Source: Sphaerimonospora mesophila NBRC 14179 = JCM 3151 (lineage in GTDB: Bacteria > Actinomycetota > Actinomycetes > Streptosporangiales > Streptosporangiaceae). From it: a stretch of 40,145 nucleotides of DNA. The stretch is taken from the NCBI GenBank assembly GCA_001552515.1, contig BCRI01000063.1, positions 1 through 40,145 on the forward strand, read 5' to 3'. Of the stretch, positions 1-7,581 are shown in pieces; positions within the stretch are counted from its first letter, which is position 1, and the number at the start of each line of letters is the position of its first letter. The translations under genes and the position numbers were made by a program. The notes beneath the pieces were generated by a model. The model was given only the letters and a program-made list of their open reading frames with translations. It made no database searches and was not told the DNA's origin.

Positions 1-1
1 G

Positions 2-1155
<1,154 letters not shown>

Positions 1156-1500
1156 GCCGCCCATGAGCCCGTGGGGAGACGCTCTTCCGGGGGCCGGAGA
1201 TCCAGCGGGCCGGTTCGATCGGCTTCGACCGACTTCACCGGCTTCGCCGGCTTCAACGGGTGCCCTTTCCATCGTCAATCGGTCGTCTCCGGCGTTTCCG
1301 CTGCCATATTCGCAGATCAGGCGAGGGATCGCGGTTCCGGGAGGGCTGGTCGGACTCCCAGGTCCATAAACGTCATCCACCGGGTTGAAGTCCGTCCACA
1401 GAACCGTTTTCCGTGGCCCGCGGCCCTCCTCGTTTCCGGCAGGGTTGACGCGGACCGCCGCCCCGGCGGTCCGCGAGACGACGACCACCTGGAGAAAGGC
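1156..1500 (+). other. Intergenic region dapB to coiled-coil gene, with a 12-bp GC hairpin
   Basis: No gene is supported in these 345 bases. The frame of the downstream gene is open back to 1171, but this stretch has no plausible start with a ribosome-binding site and no family resemblance. Two structures are seen. A degenerate 9-base repeat (CGGCTTCRC type) runs at about 1217-1256. A perfect inverted repeat has arms 1449-1460 (CGCGGACCGCCG) and 1464-1475 with a three-base loop. It sits 15 bases before the GGAG at 1491-1494, so it may be a dapB terminator without a U-tract, or a leader hairpin or operator for the next gene. Confidence 0.6.
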
Positions 1501-2151
1501 ATGGCTACCATGGCCCCCATGGACTTCGAGGAGCGCATCACCGGGCTCGAGATCGACGTGCAGTCGATCAAGATCCTGGTCGGCGCCGTCGACAACAAAG
1601 TCGAGCGTGTACGGCTGGACCTGCAGCACGCTCAGGGCGCCAACGTGCGCATGATGCAGGCGCTACGCGACGACATCGTGGACTTCCGCACGAGCGTGGA
1701 CACTCGCTTCGACAAGGTGGACTCCCGCTTCGGTGAGGTGAATGCTCAGTTCGCCGGGGTGAATGCCCGGTTGGACAAGGTGGACTCCCGGTTCGACAAG
1801 GTGGACGCCCGGTTCGAGGCGGTCGACGCTCGGTTCGACGAGGTGGATGCGCGGTTCGCTGAGGTGGATGCTCAGTTCGCCGCGGTGAATGCCCGGTTCG
1901 ACGAGGTGGATGCCCGGTTCGCTGAGGTGGATGCTCAGTTCGCCGCGGTGAATGCCCGGTTGGACAAGGTGGATGCGCGGTTCGCTGAGGTGGATGCTCA
2001 GTTCGCCGCCGTGAACGCCCGGTTCGAGGCGGTCGACGCTCGGTTCGATGCTGTTGATCGGCGTCTGGACGCGATCGACGGCCGGTTCGACGAGGTGATG
2101 GTGCTCCTCAAGCAACTGGTGTCGGGATCCGCCGGGACGGTGCGAGGCTGA
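1501..2151 (+). CDS. Coiled-coil protein of 19 uninterrupted heptads, unknown function
   Basis: This 216-residue protein is not recognised as a named family member. Residues 1-67 form an ordinary charged helical head (IDVQSIKILVGAVDNKVERV). Residues 68-200 are 19 consecutive heptads of the form A-R-F-x-x-V-D with no skip, so Phe/Leu and Val alternate at 3/4 spacing and form a predicted long parallel coiled coil of roughly 20 nm. The tail (200-216) is short. No signal peptide or membrane segment is present, so a cytosolic scaffold or spacer role is possible. The ATG at 1501 is preceded by GGAG at 1491-1494; ATGs at 1510 and 1519 are alternatives. The gene is convergent with menA. The only functional statement supported is structural. 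Confidence 0.8.
   Translation: MATMAPMDFEERITGLEIDVQSIKILVGAVDNKVERVRLDLQHAQGANVRMMQALRDDIVDFRTSVDTRFDKVDSRFGEVNAQFAGVNARLDKVDSRFDKVDARFEAVDARFDEVDARFAEVDAQFAAVNARFDEVDARFAEVDAQFAAVNARLDKVDARFAEVDAQFAAVNARFEAVDARFDAVDRRLDAIDGRFDEVMVLLKQLVSGSAGTVRG
1702..2100 (+). repeat. 21-bp tandem repeat encoding heptads, with 63-bp higher-order units
   Basis: Nineteen in-frame 21-base units encode the heptads. From about 1828 to 2016 the units are ordered in three near-identical 63-base blocks (heptads ARFDEVD or ARLDKVD, then ARFAEVD, then AQFAAVN). The blocks are also close copies at the nucleotide level, which points to recent unequal exchange or slippage. Confidence 0.85.
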
Positions 2152-2161
2152 CGATCGCCTG

Positions 2162-2203
2162 CGGTACGGCTGCCGCGAGAGGGGAGGGGCGGCAGCCGTA
2201 CCG
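2162..2203. terminator. Strong bidirectional hairpin between convergent genes
   Basis: A perfect 14-bp inverted repeat has arms 2162-2175 (CGGTACGGCTGCCG) and 2190-2203 around a 14-base purine loop. It lies 11 bases past the stop of the coiled-coil gene and 12 bases past the menA stop on the other strand. No U-tract is present. Its position suggests a shared terminator. Confidence 0.75.
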
Positions 2204-2214
2204 GTGGGCAGAGC

Positions 2215-3084
2215 TCAGAGGGCCAGACCGAGTGTGAAAAGGGCGCCGAAGGCGAGCTGCAGGCGCCCGGTCTGCTGGAGCGTGGCGATGAGGGCCGGCC
2301 CGGTCGCCCCTGACCTGACCGTTCTCACCGGCTCCACCAGGAGCGGGAGCGCGATCAGGGCGAGCGCGGCGAACGGTCGTGCCGGCACCAGGGCGAGGGC
2401 GATCGCGAACGGAAGGACCAGGCCCGCCGTGTAGAGCAGTCGAGTGCGGGTGTCGCCCAACACGACGGCGAGGGTCCGCTTCCCCGACGTCTCGTCGGTC
2501 GAGATGTCCCGGAGGTTGTTCACCACGAGGAGCGCGCAGGCCAGGAGCCCGACAGGAACGGCGGCGGCCAACGACAGCCAGCTCAGGCGCTCGACCTGGA
2601 CGTACGTCGTTCCGGTCACCGCGACGAGGCCGAAGAACACGAAGACCGAGATCTCGCCGAGGGCGCGGTAGCCGTACGGGCGTGAGCCGCCGGTGTAGAA
2701 CCAGGCGGCTGCGATCGCGGCCACGCCGACCAGCAGTAACCACCATGCTCCCGTCGCGAGCACGAGTGCGAGGCCGGCGACGGCGGCTGTGAGGAAGCAC
2801 AGGAGAGCGGCGGTGAGCACCGCCTTGGGCGTGGCCGCGCCGGAGCCGACGAGACGCATCGGGCCGACCCGATCGGCGTCGGTGCCGCGGATGCCATCGC
2901 TGTAGTCATTGGCGTAGTTCACCCCGACCTGCAGGGCCAGCGCGACGAGCAACGCCACCGCTGCCCGCCACCAGACCGCGGCGCCTTCGGCGAGCGCCGT
3001 GCCGGTGCCGACGGCGACCGGGACGACGGCGGCGGGCAGCGTCCGGGGGCGTGCGCCCGCTAACCACTGAGCTGGGGTGGCCAC
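2215..3084 (-). CDS. menA: 1,4-dihydroxy-2-naphthoate polyprenyltransferase
   Basis: This integral membrane prenyltransferase attaches the isoprenoid tail to 1,4-dihydroxy-2-naphthoate in menaquinone synthesis. The 289-residue protein begins with WLAGARPRTLPAAVVPVAVG, typical of MenA. It carries the metal-diphosphate motif NYANDYSDGIRGTD followed by GPMRLVGSG, and the second UbiA motif RDISTDETSGKRTLAVVLGD. About eight hydrophobic segments are visible. The GTG at 3084 was chosen because GGGAG lies six bases upstream and the MenA homology begins directly after it; the frame extends further upstream without family similarity. Other men genes are not in the window. It stands alone, convergent with the coiled-coil gene. 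Confidence 0.93.
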   Translation of the reverse strand: MATPAQWLAGARPRTLPAAVVPVAVGTGTALAEGAAVWWRAAVALLVALALQVGVNYANDYSDGIRGTDADRVGPMRLVGSGAATPKAVLTAALLCFLTAAVAGLALVLATGAWWLLLVGVAAIAAAWFYTGGSRPYGYRALGEISVFVFFGLVAVTGTTYVQVERLSWLSLAAAVPVGLLACALLVVNNLRDISTDETSGKRTLAVVLGDTRTRLLYTAGLVLPFAIALALVPARPFAALALIALPLLVEPVRTVRSGATGPALIATLQQTGRLQLAFGALFTLGLAL

Positions 3085-3212
3085 TTGTCTCCCTTTTCTT
3101 ACCCGAATGCCATGCGATGAGGCCACACAAGTCTGGCCAACCCCTGTGCGCGCGTCCACGGCGGGGGTCCGGATCGGCGAGATGAGGCGAAGGTCAGCGG
3201 AGGTGATGCGGA

Positions 3213-3229
3213 ACTCTCCGAAGGAGAGT
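3213..3229 (-). terminator. Small hairpin downstream of the GNAT gene
   Basis: ACTCTCC (3213-3219) and GGAGAGT (3223-3229) form a perfect 7-bp stem with a 3-base loop, 32 bases beyond the stop of the leftward GNAT gene. It lies in the 177-base interval before menA. Its role as a terminator is inferred from position. Confidence 0.45.
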
Positions 3230-3261
3230 CCGGATGGATGTGGGGACAGACTTTGGCGATG

Positions 3262-3864
3262 TCAGCGGATGTCGGTGCTGAGGCGGACCATCCGGATGGG
3301 GCGGCCCATGTCGAGCACCCGCTCGGCCTCGTCCTCGCCCCACCCCGCCGACTCCAGGAAGCCGAGCATCGGGTGGTTGTCGGCGAACACCCACGTCACG
3401 ACCGTGTCGTAGCCGTCCTCCCGCAGGAAGTCCGCCGTCGCGTTGAGCAGGCGGCTGCCGTGGCCACGCCGGATGTGGTTGGGGTCGATGAGCAGCGTCA
3501 GCAACTCGGCCGTCGTGCCCGGAGGCAGATCCGGATCCTCGGCCGGTCCGTGCGAGGCGAGGCCGACGACTCGGTCGGACGCCCGCTGGGCCGCCGTGGC
3601 CAGGACCCCGCCGGGCCCGAGGGCGGCGAAGGCGTCCGTGTCCGGCACCACGCGCTCGACCGCGACCAGCACCCGGTGCCGTGGGGTGGGCGGCGACAGG
3701 ATCGCCTCGTCCCACTGGCGGCGCCACATCTTCTCCGCCGCCGGCCCGGTCATCTGCTCAAGTGGGCCCGGAGGCAGGAAGTCGCGATAGGCGCACTTCC
3801 ACGCCCGGATCTGGGTGCTCGTCACCGCGTCGACGTCCTCGAGACGGGCAGGTCGTACACCCAT
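3262..3864 (-). CDS. GNAT family N-acetyltransferase
   Basis: This 200-residue protein shows the GNAT fold: MGVRPARLEDVDAV at the N-terminus, a predicted beta-4 strand (ELLTLLIDPNHIRRG), the acetyl-CoA-binding pyrophosphate loop RRGHGSRLL (R/QxxGxG/A type), then VTWVFADNHPMLGFLESAGW, the usual C-terminal N...A.xFYExxGF-like segment. It transfers an acetyl group from acetyl-CoA to an amine of unknown identity. The ATG at 3864 has AAAGGAG about nine bases upstream. It follows the CGNR gene on the same strand by 38 bases, so the two may be co-transcribed. Confidence 0.88.
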   Translation of the reverse strand: MGVRPARLEDVDAVTSTQIRAWKCAYRDFLPPGPLEQMTGPAAEKMWRRQWDEAILSPPTPRHRVLVAVERVVPDTDAFAALGPGGVLATAAQRASDRVVGLASHGPAEDPDLPPGTTAELLTLLIDPNHIRRGHGSRLLNATADFLREDGYDTVVTWVFADNHPMLGFLESAGWGEDEAERVLDMGRPIRMVRLSTDIR

Positions 3865-3902
3865 TCAGCCGGCTCCTTTCTTTACCTGTAACACCGTACT
3901 GG

Positions 3903-4448
3903 TCAGGACGGCCTGGGCGAACCTTCCACCCGGCGTCGTGCCCGATATGCCCTCGTTTTGGTGCGGTTTCCGCAAACCCGCATCGAGCACCAGGAACGCG
4001 ACCGGTTCTTGGACGAGTCGATGAACGCCCACTGACAGGTGCTCTGCGCGCACACCTTGAGCCGCCGCCACGTCCCCTCGGCGTGGGCCGCCGGGATCGA
4101 CGCCGCGATCCGCGCGAGTCCTCCCGCCACCCCGGTCCGCGTCGGCCGCAGGCCGGGCGTTCCCCCGGCCACGGTGACCCGTACCGGCAACGCCGCCAGC
4201 GCCGCGTCCAGGTCCTCGGGGAGGCCGTACGGCCCGGCGTCGTGGTGGTGCCGCAGCACGCGCCGCAGCCCTTCCCGTAGCCGGGTCGCCATGACCAGGT
4301 CCTCGTCGACCGCGCGGTCTCCGTCTTCGATCAGTCCTCGTTCGCGCAGCCACATGGACAGCTCGGCAGGGGACGCCAGCTCGTCGGCGTCGTCCTCGAC
4401 GTCGTAGGTGTTCACGAAGTCGCGGAGCAGCTCCGCCGGGCCAGCCAC
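3903..4448 (-). CDS. CGNR zinc-finger / ABATE domain protein
   Basis: This 181-residue protein has an N-terminal helical region (FVNTYDVEDDADELASPAEL) typical of ABATE/stress-induced putative regulators. Its C-terminal zinc finger, at about residues 132-170, has cysteines arranged as CxxxxC...WC(x)4CGNR, ending CSMRVCGNRTKTRAY. This is the CGNR signature, a treble-clef-like finger thought to bind DNA. These proteins are presumed transcription regulators; no ligand is known. The GTG at 4448 follows AGGGGTGA. A TACAGT box lies about 20 bases further upstream in the gap before the MocR stop, with TTATTC as a weak -35 at 17 bp. It may share a transcript with the downstream GNAT gene. Confidence 0.87.
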   Translation of the reverse strand: MAGPAELLRDFVNTYDVEDDADELASPAELSMWLRERGLIEDGDRAVDEDLVMATRLREGLRRVLRHHHDAGPYGLPEDLDAALAALPVRVTVAGGTPGLRPTRTGVAGGLARIAASIPAAHAEGTWRRLKVCAQSTCQWAFIDSSKNRSRSWCSMRVCGNRTKTRAYRARRRVEGSPRPS

Positions 4449-4515
4449 GGTCGATCACCCCTGGTGACCACTGTACGGCAGTCGGCGGAGTCGAATAATC
4501 GAGGCCTTCGCCGGG

Positions 4516-4534
4516 ACGCCCCGGGTGGGGGCGT
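4516..4534 (-). terminator. Hairpin past the MocR-type gene
   Basis: ACGCCCC (4516-4522) pairs with GGGGCGT (4528-4534) around a 5-base loop, immediately after the stop codon (4541) of the leftward MocR gene. It is a GC-rich stem without a U-tract. Confidence 0.45.
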
Positions 4535-4540
4535 TCGGTC

Positions 4541-5938
4541 TCACCCTCCGACGAGGACGGGCGCGAGGCGGCGGATGCCCTCGTCGAGCTCGGCGAGGCT
4601 CGCGGCGGCGGTGTGCGTCAGCCGCAGGCGGGGGCCGGGCGGTTCGGCAGGGTAGTAGATGTGCCCCGGGCTGACCAGCACTCCGCCCCGCCGCGCGCTC
4701 TCGACCACCGCCGCCTCGTCGGCACCGGCCGGGAGACGTACCCAGACGTGCAGGCCGCCGGACGGGACGAGATGGACGGTCGCCTCGGGGGCGTGCCGGG
4801 CCAGGCCGGTGAGAAGGGCCGTCTGACGGATCGTGATCTCCTGCCGGACCATGCGGACATGCCGCCGCCAGGCGGGCGAGCCCACCAACTCCAGCGCCGT
4901 CTCCTGGAGCGGCCGGGAGACGAAGAACGATTCCACCAGCTGGCTCGCGCGCAGCCGCCGCGCCGCCGGACCGCGGGCGATCAGCCCCGCCACCCGCAGG
5001 CTGGGTGAGGAGATCTTACTCAGCGACAGGATGTGGACGACCGTGCCATGGGCGTCCAGCGAGACCATGGGGGGCGGGACCGGGCCGGTGGTCAGATATC
5101 TGGCGTAGTCGTCCTCGATCACGAACGCGCCCGCCGCCCTCGCCACGGCCAGGACCTGTTCCCGGCGCTCCAGGCTCAGCGTCGCCCCCGTCGGGTTGTG
5201 CAGGGTCGGCTGGCAGTAGAAGACGCGGCTTCCGGTGACGGCGAAGGCCTCTGCGAGCAGGTCGGGTCGCACCCCGTCCTGATCCATGGGTACGGCCGTC
5301 GCCCGCAGCCCCGCCACCCGGGCCGCCGCGAGCGCCCCGGGGTAGGTGGGGGTCTCCGTCAGCACCGGCGCGCCCGTGGCCGCGAGCGCCCGGAACGCGT
5401 GCGCCAACGCGGACTGGCCGCCGCTGACCACGAGCACGTCAGCCTGCGTCACCGCGCCGCCCGCCGTGCCGGCGAACCACTGTCTGAGACCGGCCAGGCC
5501 GTTCAGCGGCGGTGTCTCCCAGGCTTCGGCACGTCGTACGGCCCGCGCGGCGGCGACGGTGAGCGCCCGGACCGGCCGCAGTTCCGGGTTGAGGTAGCCG
5601 CCGGTCAGCGGGATGACCCCGTCGGGAGGACGAGCGAGCAGGGTCGCCACGGCGTCGTCGTCCACGACGCGATCTCCGAGGGCGACGGTCTGCCAGGAGT
5701 GATCGGGAGTCTCGGCCGCGGGGCGGCGGGCGGGGGCGACGAACACGCCGCTGCCGGGCCGCGTCACCACCCGGCCTTCGGCGGCGAGCTGCGCGATCGC
5801 CCGGGACACCGTGATCGGGCTGACGCCGTGCCGGCGCATGATCTCCCTGCTCGACGGCAACCGGTCGCCCGGCCGGGACCGCTCGGCCTCGTCCCGGAGG
5901 ATGGTGACCAGACGGACGATACTGCTATCGTCTTTCAT
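4541..5938 (-). CDS. MocR-type (GntR-aminotransferase) transcriptional regulator
   Basis: This 465-residue protein has a GntR winged helix at residues 1-70 (GDRLPSSREIMRRHGVSPIT, then GRVVTRPGSGVFV) followed by a fold-type I aminotransferase domain. In that domain HNPTG, the DDYAR aspartate and the PLP lysine in LSLSKISSPSLRVAG are visible. MocR regulators sense pyridoxal phosphate or an amine and control adjacent genes. The ATG at 5938 was chosen because the wHTH begins about 15 residues later; the extension to 5968 would run into the divergent gene. The start codon overlaps that of the divergent EamA exporter, so it most likely controls that exporter and itself. Confidence 0.93.
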   Translation of the reverse strand: MKDDSSIVRLVTILRDEAERSRPGDRLPSSREIMRRHGVSPITVSRAIAQLAAEGRVVTRPGSGVFVAPARRPAAETPDHSWQTVALGDRVVDDDAVATLLARPPDGVIPLTGGYLNPELRPVRALTVAAARAVRRAEAWETPPLNGLAGLRQWFAGTAGGAVTQADVLVVSGGQSALAHAFRALAATGAPVLTETPTYPGALAAARVAGLRATAVPMDQDGVRPDLLAEAFAVTGSRVFYCQPTLHNPTGATLSLERREQVLAVARAAGAFVIEDDYARYLTTGPVPPPMVSLDAHGTVVHILSLSKISSPSLRVAGLIARGPAARRLRASQLVESFFVSRPLQETALELVGSPAWRRHVRMVRQEITIRQTALLTGLARHAPEATVHLVPSGGLHVWVRLPAGADEAAVVESARRGGVLVSPGHIYYPAEPPGPRLRLTHTAAASLAELDEGIRRLAPVLVGG

Positions 5939-5977
5939 GAAAAATGACAATAGCGCTATCCAACCCACCTCGATAGC
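5915..5977. promoter_or_regulatory. Operator repeats and overlapping divergent start codons (mocR/eamA)
   Basis: Within 63 bases lie an inverted repeat GACGATA-ctgc-TATCGTC (5915-5932), a direct repeat ATACTGCTATC (5919-5929) and ATAGCGCTATC (5950-5960) offset by 31 bp (9 of 11 identical), and an inverted third core CGATAGC (5971-5977). The two ATGs, 5937-5939 rightward and 5938-5936 leftward, share bases within a single CATG. TATCGT (5926-5931, rightward) and TATTGT (leftward, 5950-5945) are candidate -10 boxes five to six bases before each ATG, so both mRNAs could be leaderless. MocR proteins typically bind direct repeats of this size in the shared promoter. Confidence 0.65.
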
Positions 5978-6893
5978 GGAGCGCGCCGGCGGGATGCGGC
6001 GGCCATCGGGGCGGCCGGACCGGAGGGCGGCATGGCGGGGCAGCCTCCTCGCCGGGGCCGGCGTGATCTCGTTCTCCGGCTCCTTTCCGGCGACGGTCTT
6101 CGCGATGCGCGGGTTCGACCCCTACCTGGTCGCGATCGGCCGGGCCGCCGTTGCGGCGGTCCCCGCGATCATCTGTCTGAGGGTCGCAGGCCTGCCGCTG
6201 CTCCCTCCCCGGGGACGGCTGGGGCCGTACGTCTTGATCGTGCTCGGCGTGGTGCTCGGGTTTCCGCTGTTCAGCGGACTGGCCCTGGACGGCGGCGCGA
6301 GTGCGGCCCACGCCGCCGTCGTCACCGGACTGCTTCCCGCCGCGACGGCGGCCTGCGCCGTGCTGCGGGCGGGGGAGCGGCCCCGGCCGCTCTTCTGGGT
6401 CGCCTGCGCGGCGGGGACGCTGTCCGTCACCGCCTTCACGCTCACCCGGGGCGGCGGTCACTTCGCGATGGCCGACCTGCTCCTGGTGCTCGCGCTGCTG
6501 TCGGCGGCCGTCGGTTACACCGAGGGCGGACGGCTGGCCAGGGAGACGCCGGGCTGGCAGGTCATCTCGTACGCCCTGGTGCTGGCGGTGCCGATCACGG
6601 TGCCGGTGACGGCCGTGCTCGCGTTGACCACCGAGGCCGAGCCGACCGGGGTGTCGCTCGCCGGGTTCGCGTACGTCGGCCTCGTGTCCATGTTCTTGGG
6701 GTTCATCCCGTGGTATGCCGGGCTGGCGATGGGCGGCATCGCCCGCGCCGGGCAGCTCCAGCTCGCGCAGCCGCTGCTCACGCTGGTGTGGGCCCGATGG
6801 CTGCTGGGCGAACGGTTCGGTGTGCTCACCATCGCCGCGGCTCTCGCCGTACTCGTCTGCGTGGCGGCGACACAGGCCGGGCGCCACCGGTGA
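5937..6893 (+). CDS. EamA / drug-metabolite transporter (DMT) family exporter
   Basis: This 318-residue inner-membrane protein has about ten hydrophobic segments in two EamA repeats. The first repeat is about residues 37-165 (SGSFPATVFAMRGFDPYLVAIGRA) and the second about 180-315 (GFIPWYAGLAMGGIARAG, LQLAQPLLTLVWARWLLGE). The latter is the family's typical end of the second repeat. The likely substrate is an amino acid, amine or other small metabolite. The ATG at 5937 gives a leaderless reading; an ATG at 5994 (MRRPSG) is a possible alternative start that would also leave all membrane segments intact. It is divergent from, and presumably regulated by, the MocR regulator. Confidence 0.88.
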   Translation: MKNDNSAIQPTSIAERAGGMRRPSGRPDRRAAWRGSLLAGAGVISFSGSFPATVFAMRGFDPYLVAIGRAAVAAVPAIICLRVAGLPLLPPRGRLGPYVLIVLGVVLGFPLFSGLALDGGASAAHAAVVTGLLPAATAACAVLRAGERPRPLFWVACAAGTLSVTAFTLTRGGGHFAMADLLLVLALLSAAVGYTEGGRLARETPGWQVISYALVLAVPITVPVTAVLALTTEAEPTGVSLAGFAYVGLVSMFLGFIPWYAGLAMGGIARAGQLQLAQPLLTLVWARWLLGERFGVLTIAAALAVLVCVAATQAGRHR

Positions 6894-6909
6894 CAGGCCC
6901 TGTCGCCGG
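6887..6909 (+). terminator. Hairpin spanning the EamA stop codon
   Basis: CCGGTGACA (6887-6895) pairs with TGTCGCCGG (6901-6909), with one G-U wobble and a 5-base loop. The stop codon of the exporter lies in the left arm. A second small palindrome, GCCGGG-aa-CCCGGC, follows at 6913-6926. Confidence 0.5.
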
Positions 6910-6936
6910 TCTGCCGGGAACCCGGCCTCGGGGAGA

Positions 6937-6961
6937 TTCGGACTTTTGAAGATAATCCGAA
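6937..6961. promoter_or_regulatory. Candidate MarR operator upstream of the MarR gene
   Basis: TTCGGA (6937-6942) and TCCGAA (6956-6961) form a perfect 6-bp inverted repeat with a 13-bp AT-rich centre, 27 bases before the MarR start. TAGCCT at 6975-6980 could be a -10 for a leaderless MarR transcript. Autoregulation is inferred. Confidence 0.45.
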
Positions 6962-6987
6962 ACAGGACGAATTGATAGCCTGGGTGC

Positions 6988-7473
6988 ATGACTGCCATGG
7001 CGCCCTCACGTGACGAACCCGACCTGTCCTTCCTGCTCGACCACACCGGTCACGTGCTGAGGACGCGGATGGCGGCGGCCCTCGCCGAGATCGGGCTGAC
7101 GCCGCGTATGCACTGCGTGCTCGTCCACGCACTGGAGGAGGAGCGTACGCAGATCCAGCTCGCCGAGATCGGCGACATGGACAAGACCACGATGGTCGTC
7201 ACCATCGATGCCCTGGAACAGGCCGGCCTCGCCGAGCGCCGGCCGTCCAGCACGGACCGGCGGGCCCGGATCGTCGCGGTGACGGAGCAGGGCGCGCAGG
7301 TGGCGAAGCGGAGCCAGGAGATCGTCGATGGTGTTCACCGGGCCGTCGTCGAGTCCTTGCCGAAGGAGGAGGCCGAGGTGCTCGTCCGGGCGCTCAGCCG
7401 GCTGGTCGCGGGACATCTGGCCACTCCTGCGGAGGCGCCTCAGGTGGTGCGGCGGGCGCGGCAGCGGGTGTGA
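6988..7473 (+). CDS. MarR family transcriptional regulator
   Basis: This 161-residue protein has the MarR winged helix: HVLRTRMAAALAEIGLTPRM, then IQLAEIGDMDKTTMVVTIDA (recognition helix) and the wing AERRPSSTDRRARIVAVTEQG, whose D-R-R-A-R core is diagnostic. MarR dimers repress nearby efflux or detoxification genes and release DNA on binding a phenolic or drug-like ligand. The MFS exporter starts 108 bases downstream on the same strand and is the probable target. No Shine-Dalgarno is seen before ATG 6988 (AUG at 7000 is an alternative), in keeping with a leaderless message. Confidence 0.93.
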   Translation: MTAMAPSRDEPDLSFLLDHTGHVLRTRMAAALAEIGLTPRMHCVLVHALEEERTQIQLAEIGDMDKTTMVVTIDALEQAGLAERRPSSTDRRARIVAVTEQGAQVAKRSQEIVDGVHRAVVESLPKEEAEVLVRALSRLVAGHLATPAEAPQVVRRARQRV

Positions 7474-7549
7474 TGTATCCGCAGTAGATGAATCTGTCAG
7501 GGATTGTTCCTTAGAGGATCGTCTGTAACGAAACTATCTGCTACGGTCT

Positions 7550-7574
7550 CTCCTGTTTCCCATGTGAACAGGAG
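7550..7574 (+). promoter_or_regulatory. Hairpin covering the Shine-Dalgarno of the MFS exporter gene
   Basis: CTCCTGTT (7550-7557) and AACAGGAG (7567-7574) are perfect 8-bp arms around the 9-base loop TCCCATGTG. The right arm contains most of the AGGAGG (7570-7575) that serves the ATG at 7582. The same 25-bp palindrome could instead act as a DNA operator. TACGGT at 7542-7547 is a candidate -10; if used, transcription would start inside the left arm and favour the operator reading. Confidence 0.55.
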
Positions 7575-7581
7575 GCGACCC

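Noticed and set aside
1171-1500. Upstream extension of the coiled-coil gene
   Set aside because: The extension is low-complexity, includes a 12-bp hairpin, and lacks a ribosome-binding site, whereas GGAG precedes ATG 1501.
6110-6125. GGTTCGACCC resembling a tRNA T-loop
   Set aside because: It lies within the EamA reading frame, and no acceptor or anticodon stem could be matched around it.
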